Notes: generated by a model from the letters alone, not told the origin. DNA of 5,975 bases from an uncultured Gammaproteobacteria bacterium (GCA_945787265.1 CALZHS010000001.1:1-5975), one strand, 5' to 3'; shown: positions 1 through 5,747, numbered from the stretch's first letter. Translations and numbers: made by a program.

Positions 1-1
1 T

Positions 2-160
2 ACCACATCGACGATTACAGTACCCCTGGTTACCGCACTGGGTGTTGGCCTGGCGAGCTCGATCAAGGGGCGCAACCCGATGGTAGACGGATTCGGCCTG
101 ATCGCGTTTGCGTCGCTGACGCCGATGATTTTCGTCATGGCCTACGGCATGGTGATTTGA
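2..160 (+). CDS. DUF1538 membrane protein, C-terminal end only (UmpA-like antiporter subunit)
   Basis: This is the last 52 codons of a gene whose start lies upstream of the window; the stop is TGA at 158-160. The product is the C-terminal membrane part of a DUF1538 protein. It aligns without gaps to residues 196-244 of the next gene, with 35 of 49 positions identical. Shared blocks are TTST, TVPLV, GLAS, GRNP and DGFGLIAFASL. The peptide is hydrophobic with one charged loop (KGRNPMVDG), suggesting two membrane spans joined by a short loop. Paired DUF1538 genes in Halomonas (umpAB) were reported to work together as a Na+(Li+,K+)/H+ antiporter in the cytoplasmic membrane; applying that role here is inference from family and gene pairing. 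The stop lies 5 nt before the ATG of the next gene, so the two are very probably co-transcribed and translationally coupled. Confidence 0.85.
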   Translation, partial: TTSTITVPLVTALGVGLASSIKGRNPMVDGFGLIAFASLTPMIFVMAYGMVI

Positions 161-165
161 CGCCT

Positions 166-948
166 ATGATAGAGATCGTCATCGATTTAATTAACACGCT
201 GAAGGCCACCGTCTGGGATGTGTTGCCCATCGTGGTTGTTATTTTTGGCTTCCAGATTTTCATCCTGCGCAAGCCTATCCCGCACCTGAAAAAAATTATT
301 ACTGGATTTGTTTTGGTGCTGCTGGGACTCGCATTTTTTCTCGAGGGCCTCGAGGCGGCGCTGTTTCCGCTCGGCAAATTGATGGCGCAACAGTTAACCG
401 ACCCCGCCTTCATTGCTGGAGATGAGGTCGGCCGGGTACTCGAGTGGTGGGATTACCAGTGGGTCTACCTGTTCGCGTTCGCGATCGGTTTTTCGACCAC
501 CATTGCCGAACCCTCGTTACTCGCGGTCGCGATCAAGGCGAACCAGGTATCGGCCGGCAGTATTGGCATCTGGGGCCTGCGTATTGCGGTTGCGATCGGT
601 GTCGCGATCGGCATCGCCCTCGGGGTCTACCGCATTGTCACCGGCACCCCGCTTTACTGGTACATAATTACCGGTTACGTGTTTGTCCTGATACAAACTA
701 TGTTTGCGCCGCGCATGATTATCGCGCTGGCCTATGATTCCGGTGGAGTTACGACATCTACCGTGACGGTACCCCTGGTGGCGGCGCTCGGGCTGGGTCT
801 TGCCAGTACCGTGCCCGGTCGCAATCCTTTGCTCGATGGCTTCGGTTTGATTGCCTTTGCCAGCCTGTTTCCGATAATGTCTGTACTCGCCTATGCCCAG
901 TTGTCTGAATGGAGTGCGAAGCGCAGTAAGAAGACCCTAACTGAGTGA
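166..948 (+). CDS. DUF1538 membrane protein (UmpB-like antiporter subunit)
   Basis: This is a complete 260-residue integral membrane protein with about seven hydrophobic segments: roughly residues 17-34, 44-66, 98-124, 134-158, 163-189, 199-214 and 225-245. Conserved-looking blocks are an intramembrane IAEPS (Glu115), DSGGVTTST (Asp191) and GRNPLLDGFGLIAFASL (Asp224). These buried acidic residues would suit cation/proton exchange, but that is inference. The C-terminus is polar and basic (SAKRSKK) and probably cytoplasmic. I chose ATG at 166 because GGTGAT at 151-156 gives a ribosome site 9 nt upstream; TTG at 157, overlapping the previous stop, would add three residues but has no visible site. 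The protein is half the size of single-chain DUF1538 proteins that carry two repeats, fitting a two-subunit arrangement with the gene before it. The PII-like and CBS genes that follow suggest regulated transport. Ion specificity cannot be read from the sequence. Confidence 0.88.
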   Translation: MIEIVIDLINTLKATVWDVLPIVVVIFGFQIFILRKPIPHLKKIITGFVLVLLGLAFFLEGLEAALFPLGKLMAQQLTDPAFIAGDEVGRVLEWWDYQWVYLFAFAIGFSTTIAEPSLLAVAIKANQVSAGSIGIWGLRIAVAIGVAIGIALGVYRIVTGTPLYWYIITGYVFVLIQTMFAPRMIIALAYDSGGVTTSTVTVPLVAALGLGLASTVPGRNPLLDGFGLIAFASLFPIMSVLAYAQLSEWSAKRSKKTLTE

Positions 949-957
949 GAAATCATC

Positions 958-1308
958 ATGCACTTTAAACTAATCATTGCACTGACCGAGGATTCGATCA
1001 CTGAAAAAGTTGTCGAGGCCGCCAGGAAAAAAGGCGCCACCGGATCAACCGTTATTTCCAGCGCCCGCGGCGAGGGGATGCAGGTTGCCAAGACTTTTCT
1101 CGGCCTGAGCCTGGAAACACAAAGAGACGTGGTATTGCTACTGGTCGAAGAACATATGTGTCGCGATATCCTCGAAAACATCGAGGCTACCGGGGAGTTT
1201 GAAGCCAATCCCGGTTCCGGTATCGCTTTCAGTATCGACGTCGATGACGCGGTCGGTGTAACGCAACAGATCAACCAGTTGTCTGAAATTGTTGAGGAAG
1301 AGATATGA
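958..1308 (+). CDS. PII-like signalling protein (GlnB fold, non-canonical)
   Basis: This is a 116-residue soluble protein with the length and order of a PII protein. It has a first beta strand (FKLIIAL), a helix, the GATGSTVISSARGEG stretch that matches GITGMTVTEVKGFG of GlnB, a T-loop region at about residues 38-56, strand VVLLLVEE, a second helix, then ATGEFEANPGSGIAFSIDV in place of the B-loop. It differs from nitrogen PII proteins: there is no tyrosine anywhere, so uridylylation at the Tyr51 equivalent is impossible. The Lys90 and Arg101/Arg103 positions that hold ATP phosphates in GlnB are not basic here. PII-like proteins often sit beside and gate membrane transporters, for example SbtB with SbtA; the likely partner here is the DUF1538 pair. 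The gene starts 9 nt after the previous stop, with a weak GTGAGA ribosome site at 945-950, and its stop overlaps the next start. The bound ligand is unknown. Confidence 0.85.
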   Translation: MHFKLIIALTEDSITEKVVEAARKKGATGSTVISSARGEGMQVAKTFLGLSLETQRDVVLLLVEEHMCRDILENIEATGEFEANPGSGIAFSIDVDDAVGVTQQINQLSEIVEEEI

Positions 1309-1712
1309 GTAAGAAATTAATCGTTCGGGTTAAGGATGTCATGAAACCGGATTTCGATCTCGTCGATGGGATGGATACCGTGGCAGACGTGTTAAAGAAA
1401 TCAAGCCACCCCGAATCCAAGTGTTTCATCGTCGATACCCGACATGAGAACGACGAATACGGAATCGTATTGTTATCGGATATCGCAAAGCTGGTTCTTG
1501 CCAAGAACAAGGCGCCCGAACGAATCAATATCTACGAAATCATGTCGAAACCCGTGGTCAGCGTGGACCCGGAGATGGACATTCGCTATTGCGCACGCCT
1601 GTTCGAAAACTTCGGTCTCGGTCGTGCACCAGTGGTCGACAATCGTAAGGTGATCGGCATCGTCGGTTATACCGATATCGTATTACACGGTATTCGTGAT
1701 CGCTTACTCTAA
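1305..1712 (+). CDS. Two-CBS-domain protein
   Basis: This is a 135-residue cytoplasmic protein made almost entirely of two CBS domains. CBS1 covers about residues 8-64 (DVMKPDFDLVDG, then GIVLLSDI) and CBS2 about 76-130 (IMSKPVVSVDPEMDI, then GIVGYTDIVL). A pair of CBS domains forms a Bateman module, which in many proteins binds AMP, ATP or S-adenosylmethionine. The Ser58-Asp59 and Thr123-Asp124 pairs sit where the family contacts the ribose of such ligands. No enzyme or DNA-binding domain is attached, so the protein probably acts by binding a partner. Its ATG overlaps the TGA of the PII-like gene (ATGA at 1305-1308), and GAGG at 1294-1297 gives a ribosome site 7 nt upstream, so the two sensors are probably made in a fixed ratio. 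It closes the DUF1538 operon and ends 4 nt before the stop of the opposing ychJ gene. Its ligand and partner are not known. Confidence 0.9.
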   Translation: MSKKLIVRVKDVMKPDFDLVDGMDTVADVLKKSSHPESKCFIVDTRHENDEYGIVLLSDIAKLVLAKNKAPERINIYEIMSKPVVSVDPEMDIRYCARLFENFGLGRAPVVDNRKVIGIVGYTDIVLHGIRDRLL

Positions 1713-1716
1713 GACG

Positions 1717-2166
1717 TCACGCACAGCAACGTTTAAACTTTTTACCGCTGCCACAGGGACAGGTTTCGTTTCTTCCCGGTTTCCAAGGCTGAAAACCGGG
1801 CATTAACATCTCGCCGGTGGTATACAACCATTTCCCTTCCTTTTTTACGAAGGCGCTTTTTTCATGCATCGCCTGTACCTGCCCACTTGCCAGCAGGCGC
1901 GCCTCGAATTCAACCGTCGCCTGCCGGTCCTGTTGATCGCTTGCGATAACCGCGAGTCCAATAAAGCGGATATCGGGATCGATTGTCAGCTCCCGGGGCC
2001 TGAAATCCGGGTGCCAGGTTTGGGACAAATAGGCAACATCATCAAGCACGTAGGCGCTATATCGAGATCGCATTAGCTGCTCCGCATTTTCAGGCAGTTC
2101 GCGATGTGATATAAATCGACCGCAGCACTGGTCGAAAAGTTGACCGGAATGACAAGGACAGTTCAT
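1717..2166 (-). CDS. ychJ: YchJ-family protein with N- and C-terminal SEC-C motifs
   Basis: This is a 149-residue protein of the YchJ (UPF0225) family, about the same length as E. coli YchJ. It carries a zinc-binding SEC-C motif at each end. The N-terminal one is CPCHSGQLFDQCC (residues 3-15) and the C-terminal one is CPCGSGKKFKRCC, ending just before the last alanine. SEC-C motifs resemble the zinc tail of SecA, which binds SecB and ribosomes. Between them is an NTF2-like domain with the family blocks LMRSRYSAYV and YLSQTWHP. The cellular role of YchJ is not established. I placed the start at ATG 2164-2166; a TTG at 2170-2172 would add two residues. No clear ribosome site precedes either start. 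The gene is convergent with the DUF1538 operon (4-nt gap) and divergent from recQ (31-nt gap). No key cysteine is missing. Confidence 0.93.
   Translation of the reverse strand: MNCPCHSGQLFDQCCGRFISHRELPENAEQLMRSRYSAYVLDDVAYLSQTWHPDFRPRELTIDPDIRFIGLAVIASDQQDRQATVEFEARLLASGQVQAMHEKSAFVKKEGKWLYTTGEMLMPGFQPWKPGRNETCPCGSGKKFKRCCA
1775..1800. repeat. 8-bp inverted repeat inside the 3' part of ychJ
   Basis: CCCGGTTT (1775-1782) and AAACCGGG (1793-1800) are perfect complements around a 10-nt loop. The hairpin lies about 63 nt past the end of the DUF1538-PII-CBS operon, in the only place its transcript could end, antisense to ychJ. No T-run follows on either strand, so it is not a standard intrinsic terminator. 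It may protect the operon's 3' end or be a by-product of ychJ coding sequence (the MPGFQPWKPGRNE stretch). Confidence 0.35.
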
Positions 2167-2169
2167 AAA
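2140..2169 (+). promoter_or_regulatory. Possible sigma-70 promoter for recQ, inside the 5' end of ychJ
   Basis: TTGACC at 2140-2145 (5/6 match to the -35 box) is followed after 18 nt by CATAAA at 2164-2169 (4/6 match to the -10 box). Transcription would start near 2176, giving a leader of about 22 nt that contains the recQ ribosome site AGGAAG (2181-2186), 11 nt before the ATG. With a 31-nt gap to ychJ, a recQ promoter must overlap ychJ coding sequence. The -10 is weak, so this is tentative. Confidence 0.3.
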
Positions 2170-2186
2170 CAATCGGTAAAAGGAAG

Positions 2187-2195
2187 ACTATATCA
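2187..2195 (-). promoter_or_regulatory. Possible extended -10 promoter for ychJ
   Basis: On the minus strand, 2195 down to 2187 reads TGATATAGT: a TG-n extension followed by TATAGT, a 5/6 match to the sigma-70 -10 box. No good -35 is visible, which fits an extended -10 promoter. Transcription would start near 2180, giving a leader of about 14 nt before the ychJ ATG. The site lies between the recQ ribosome site and the recQ ATG. It is a motif match only. Confidence 0.35.
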
Positions 2196-2197
2196 CC

Positions 2198-4033
2198 ATG
2201 TCTCAAGCACTTGATATCCTGCGCAGTCGCTTCGGCTATCCGCAGTTTCGTTTTCAGCAGCAACAGATTATCGAAACCCTGGTTGCAGGCCGCGATGCGC
2301 TGGTATTGATGCCAACCGGCGGCGGCAAATCGCTGTGCTACCAGATCCCGGCGATTCTGCGCGACGGCACCGGCATCGTTATCTCACCGCTGATTGCACT
2401 GATGCAGGACCAGGTGGACGCGCTCGCACAAAACGGGATCAGAGCGGCGTTTCTGAATTCGACCCAGTCGTTCGAGCAGCAGCAACAGGTCAGGCGGCAA
2501 TTGCGCAACGAAGTAATCGACCTGCTCTACGTGGCACCCGAACGAGCGCTCGGCGCTGATTTTCTCGAAATGCTCGCCGCTTGCAGGATTGCACTATTCG
2601 CCATCGACGAGGCCCACTGCGTGTCCCAGTGGGGTCACGATTTCAGGCCCGATTACCAGAAGCTCACCCGCTTACACGAGCACTTCCCGGACGTTCCCCG
2701 CATTGCGCTCACGGCTACTGCCGACCAGCGCACGCTGCGAGAAATCGAGCAACAGCTGATGCTCGCGGACGCGCAGCGGTTTGTGCACAGTTTCGACCGC
2801 CCCAATATTTTTTATCGCGTTACCCAGGGCGATAACAATCGACAGCGACTATGGCATTTCATCCAGCAAAATCATCCCGACGACGCCGGCATTGTCTACT
2901 GCCTGTCGCGCAAGAAGGTCGAGGAAACGGCCAGATGGTTGAGTGACAGGGGCCGCATCGCCCTGCCCTATCATGCTGGTCTCGACAAAAGTACCCGCGC
3001 CGAGCACCAGCGCATCTTCCTGCAGCAGGAAGGCGTCATTGTCGTCGCGACCATCGCCTTCGGTATGGGCATCGACAAGCCCGACGTACGCTTCGTTGCG
3101 CACCTGAATCTGCCCAAGAACCTCGAATCCTATTACCAGGAAACCGGCCGCGCCGGCCGCGACGGTGACCCCGCCAATGCCTGGATGGCCTACGGCATGC
3201 AGGATGTGATTACGCTGCGCCAGATGATGGCGCAAAGCGAAGCCGATGAAAAATTCAAACGTGTCCTGCACCAGAAAATGGAGGCGATGCTGGGTTTTTG
3301 CGAGCAAACCGGCTGTCGTCGCCAGACCCTGTTGGCTTACTTCGACGAGATCCTCGAGCAGCCCTGCGGCAACTGCGACAATTGCGTCGAACCACCGGTG
3401 ACCTGGGATGCGACCGAAGCCGCGCGCATGGCGTTGTCCTGCGTCTATCGGACTGGTCAACGATTCGGCGTAAATTACGTCATCGACGTGCTGATGGGCA
3501 ATGCCCGGGACCGAATCGTGCAGAACCGACACGATCAAATCAGTACCTTTGGTATTGGTGAGCTGGATAACAATGAGTGGCGCAGCCTGTTCCGACAGCT
3601 GATTGCGCTCGGTTACCTTTATGCCGATATCGACAATTACGGCGCGTTGAAGATGACCCCCGACTGCAAGCCGCTGCTCAGCGGTGAAAAACAGTTGCTG
3701 CTGCGCAAGTTCGCGAAGCCGACGAAAGTTAAAAAGGTCAGCACGGGTAAATCTGCGACCGTATTAGGTAGCGTCGATACGCCGCTATTCGAGGCGCTGC
3801 GTCTGCACCGCAAACAGCTGGCGCAGGCGCAGGGCGTACCGCCTTTTGTCATTCTGCACGACAAGACTCTGGCGGCGATTTGCGAACAGCGGCCCGAGAG
3901 TATCGAACAATTGGCATCGATTCCGGGCATTGGCGAACGCAAGCTAGAACTTTACGGCGCCGATCTGATACGGATTACCAGTCAGTACCCACGCGACCAA
4001 TCCAGGTCTGAAACAGCGATCGACCTGGTCTAG
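2198..4033 (+). CDS. recQ: ATP-dependent 3'-5' DNA helicase RecQ
   Basis: This is a full-length RecQ of 611 residues (E. coli RecQ is 609), a superfamily 2 helicase that unwinds DNA during recombination repair and restart of stalled forks. The N-terminal Q-motif region is FGYPQFRFQQQQI. Walker A is MPTGGGKS (residues 38-45), the DEAH box is at 137-140, followed directly by the aromatic-rich loop CVSQWGHDFRP, which couples ATP use to DNA binding. Motif III is LTATA (171-175) and motif VI is YYQETGRAGRDG (312-323) with the arginine-finger region. Four zinc cysteines, C373, C390, C393 and C396, keep the 17-3-3 spacing of E. coli C380/C397/C400/C403. A winged-helix domain follows at about 400-505, then an HRDC domain at about 527-595, including IPGIGERKLELYG. 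The start is ATG at 2198 with AGGAAG 11 nt upstream; the N-terminus is about 14 residues shorter than in E. coli, before any conserved motif. All catalytic motifs are intact. No downstream partner is evident: 128 nt separate it from the next gene. Confidence 0.98.
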   Translation: MSQALDILRSRFGYPQFRFQQQQIIETLVAGRDALVLMPTGGGKSLCYQIPAILRDGTGIVISPLIALMQDQVDALAQNGIRAAFLNSTQSFEQQQQVRRQLRNEVIDLLYVAPERALGADFLEMLAACRIALFAIDEAHCVSQWGHDFRPDYQKLTRLHEHFPDVPRIALTATADQRTLREIEQQLMLADAQRFVHSFDRPNIFYRVTQGDNNRQRLWHFIQQNHPDDAGIVYCLSRKKVEETARWLSDRGRIALPYHAGLDKSTRAEHQRIFLQQEGVIVVATIAFGMGIDKPDVRFVAHLNLPKNLESYYQETGRAGRDGDPANAWMAYGMQDVITLRQMMAQSEADEKFKRVLHQKMEAMLGFCEQTGCRRQTLLAYFDEILEQPCGNCDNCVEPPVTWDATEAARMALSCVYRTGQRFGVNYVIDVLMGNARDRIVQNRHDQISTFGIGELDNNEWRSLFRQLIALGYLYADIDNYGALKMTPDCKPLLSGEKQLLLRKFAKPTKVKKVSTGKSATVLGSVDTPLFEALRLHRKQLAQAQGVPPFVILHDKTLAAICEQRPESIEQLASIPGIGERKLELYGADLIRITSQYPRDQSRSETAIDLV

Positions 4034-4161
4034 CCCGGGTAGCCGATCTGTACGACCCTACCCCCGTTCAGGAGACCACTAACCTTTCCTGGATATTGTG
4101 TCGCCGGCGCCGGTCCGGGATGATTGTACCGAGTACACCCTGAATTGGCAGAGGTAAATCC

Positions 4162-4581
4162 ATGTCAGACCACCCCTTTCAGCTGCGAGCAGTGTTTGAC
4201 TACAGCGGTGATGACAACAATATCGACCAAATCAGCGCGCAAATTTTTTCCGATAGTAACTGGAACAGCCTGGAAATCAGTAACTCATCACCGGGTTTCC
4301 TGATTTTCGTTTACTCCTTCCTGATTTGCCAGCACACCTATTTTCACGCTAACTGCGGTGAGCGCGGACTGTTACTGGAGGCTGTCGTGGTTGAACTCAG
4401 CCTGCATGCCGACAATGACTGGAAAATTCAACAGGTCATAGTCGTAATCGATGCGACTCTGAGCGGCGGCAACCCGGACCAGGCAACCATCGATTATATC
4501 AAAGGGCGCATGCGCCAGTGCCCGGTATCGGTCAATATGCAGGAGCCGCCGCATTACCAGATCGAGCTGCAATTCAGTTAG
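4162..4581 (+). CDS. Small OsmC/Ohr-like protein, divergent
   Basis: This 139-residue soluble protein would probably be called hypothetical, but its layout matches the OsmC/Ohr family of thiol peroxidases. A hydrophobic helix carries Cys56. Gly69 (ERG) lies 13 residues later, exactly as Cys59 and its following glycine (EAG) do in E. coli OsmC. Then come strands LLEAVVVELSLH and VIVVIDATL, and a second cysteine in RQCPVSV (Cys120), 64 residues after the first; OsmC has 66 (Cys59/Cys125). CPVS is a typical family motif. The usual glutamate about ten residues before the first cysteine, part of the active-site network, is not visible (SSPGFLIF instead), so peroxidase activity is uncertain. A third cysteine, Cys65, is extra. 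The start is supported by GAGG at 4151-4154, 7 nt upstream of ATG. The 3' end overlaps the opposing dehydrogenase gene by 8 nt. The alternative is a family I do not recognise. Confidence 0.6.
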   Translation: MSDHPFQLRAVFDYSGDDNNIDQISAQIFSDSNWNSLEISNSSPGFLIFVYSFLICQHTYFHANCGERGLLLEAVVVELSLHADNDWKIQQVIVVIDATLSGGNPDQATIDYIKGRMRQCPVSVNMQEPPHYQIELQFS

Positions 4582-5629
4582 CCGCCTCGAGCCGCTCCGA
4601 TAATTCCTGGATCTGCCGCAGGGTTTGCCGGGGCAACGGAATGCCACTGTCCCGGGTCCGCTCCCGGTACTCGCGCTCGCGCTCTCCCGGAATCTCGACG
4701 CGCTCGAACCCCGGGGCTGGCGGGCAGTTTCGCAGTTCATCCAGGATTTCCTCGGCTATTTGCTGCAGCTGGCCCGGTTCCCGGTAACGCTTGCTGTCCA
4801 CGGTCAGTAAAAGCCAGCTGCCCTCGGTTTCGGTCGGACCCAGCATGGCTTCGGCGACAATCTCGGCTGCCAGCGCCAGTGCGTATCCCTTGTGTCCACC
4901 CGATGGCATGATCGCGCCGCCGCGAAAATAATCCTCGGGGTCGCGCGTCACGTTACCCTCAGGGTCCATTAACACGTTGTCGGGTAATTTCGCACCGGCG
5001 CTGCGCGCCGCGTAGATCCAGCCACCGGCAATCTTCGAGGTTGCGAAATCGAACATCATCGGGCCCCGGTCACCACCGGGCACCGCGATGCTGTAAGGAT
5101 TGGTCGGCAACATCCCACGCTTGCCGCCATAAGGAGCGACCTGGCGCCATTTTTCACGGCCACCACCGCCAAAACAGATGCTCAGGAATCCCTGGCAGGC
5201 GGCAGCTTCGGTGAAGGCACCCAGTCTGCCCGTATGGCCAACATTACGAATCGCGACTGCAGACACGCCCTGCTCGCTGGCAACCCGGCATCCCTCTTCA
5301 ATCGCCAGGCGCATTGCGGGGATGCCAATACCGCCGTTACCATCGACAATCGTCGCGCCTCGAGCGGTCATCTTGATTTCAGGGCTCACGTCAGCCCGCA
5401 TATATCCTGCCTCGAACTGCTCGGCATATTGCAAAGTGCGCATCAAACCATGCGATTCCATGCCGCACAGGTTTGCATCGGCAAGGTGCTCGGCAACCTC
5501 GCGGGCTACCTCGGCGCTACAGCCGATGTTCTCGAAGATCCCGCTTACCAGCGTGACAATTTCATCCGTCGGAATGACAACGCGCTCTTCTTCGAGCTCG
5601 AGCTTGCTTCTCACTTGATCCTGGTTCAT
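4574..5629 (-). CDS. Malate/L-lactate dehydrogenase family (Ldh_2) NAD(P)-dependent oxidoreductase
   Basis: This is a complete 351-residue member of the Ldh_2 family (YlbC, AllD, DlgD, DpkA and ComC types). These are cytoplasmic NAD(P)-dependent enzymes that interconvert 2-hydroxy acids (or cyclic imino acids) and 2-oxo acids. Visible family blocks are LADANLCGMESHG with His60 (the ESHG histidine annotated as proton donor in DlgD), DGNGGIGIPAM, IRNVGHTGRLG with His132, APYGGKRGMLPTNPYSIAVP, MMFDFATSK, and PSGGHKGYALAL with Lys247. The C-terminus keeps the usual IPGERE...GIPLP pattern. The substrate cannot be told from sequence: malate, lactate, ureidoglycolate, sulfolactate and piperideine-carboxylate enzymes all share these motifs. 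About 18 charged residues precede the usual family start. I used ATG at 5629; GTG lies one codon upstream and another GTG is at codon 6. No strong ribosome site is visible. The neighbouring OsmC-like gene converges on it and gives no pathway hint. Confidence 0.93.
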   Translation of the reverse strand: MNQDQVRSKLELEEERVVIPTDEIVTLVSGIFENIGCSAEVAREVAEHLADANLCGMESHGLMRTLQYAEQFEAGYMRADVSPEIKMTARGATIVDGNGGIGIPAMRLAIEEGCRVASEQGVSAVAIRNVGHTGRLGAFTEAAACQGFLSICFGGGGREKWRQVAPYGGKRGMLPTNPYSIAVPGGDRGPMMFDFATSKIAGGWIYAARSAGAKLPDNVLMDPEGNVTRDPEDYFRGGAIMPSGGHKGYALALAAEIVAEAMLGPTETEGSWLLLTVDSKRYREPGQLQQIAEEILDELRNCPPAPGFERVEIPGEREREYRERTRDSGIPLPRQTLRQIQELSERLEAAN

Positions 5630-5660
5630 CACGATATTTTTATTCTGATAAGGGGTTGCT

Positions 5661-5688
5661 AGTATAGTGATTGCGATCCGCCAGGGAA
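5661..5688 (-). promoter_or_regulatory. Probable promoter of the Ldh_2-family gene
   Basis: Read on the minus strand, TATACT (5666 down to 5661) matches 5 of 6 bases of the sigma-70 -10 box. It lies in the 115-nt gap between two minus-strand genes. A weak -35, TTCCCT (5688 down to 5683), sits 16 nt upstream. Transcription would begin near 5654 and give a leader of about 25 nt. The weak -35 suggests low basal strength or need for an activator, but no clear operator is visible. The rest of the gap shows no other convincing feature. Confidence 0.45.
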
Positions 5689-5747
5689 TCCTTTTCAGGG
5701 CGCAACAAAAAGTTCAGATGCAGTGAGTTAAAAAGTTACTTCGGCTT

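Noticed and set aside
891..1274. Minus-strand open frame opposite the PII-like gene
   Set aside because: The plus-strand PII-like protein accounts for this stretch and is tied into the operon by close spacing. The antisense product shows only low-complexity Ser-rich sequence.
2849..3538. Long minus-strand open frame (229 codons) opposite recQ
   Set aside because: It lies wholly inside a full-length recQ whose motifs are all intact. The translation shows no family pattern, and the frame is a product of GC-rich codon use on the other strand.
4037..4063. GGGTAG/CTACCC hairpin as a recQ terminator
   Set aside because: The stem is only 6 bp with a 15-nt loop and is followed by CCCGTTCAGG rather than a T-run, so it does not qualify as an intrinsic terminator.
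4372..4740. Minus-strand open frame spanning the OsmC-like gene and the dehydrogenase end
   Set aside because: It straddles two supported genes, is rich in Arg and Ser as shadow frames usually are, and has no family features.
5178..5662. Two plus-strand open frames (146 and 142 codons) opposite the dehydrogenase gene
   Set aside because: They are antisense to the conserved N-terminal half of an Ldh_2-family enzyme and overlap each other in different frames. Neither has a recognisable domain or ribosome site.
5707..5737. Direct repeat of AAAAAGTT (5707-5714 and 5730-5737) in the gap between the two minus-strand genes
   Set aside because: Two copies of an A-rich 8-mer are expected by chance and do not align with any promoter element.
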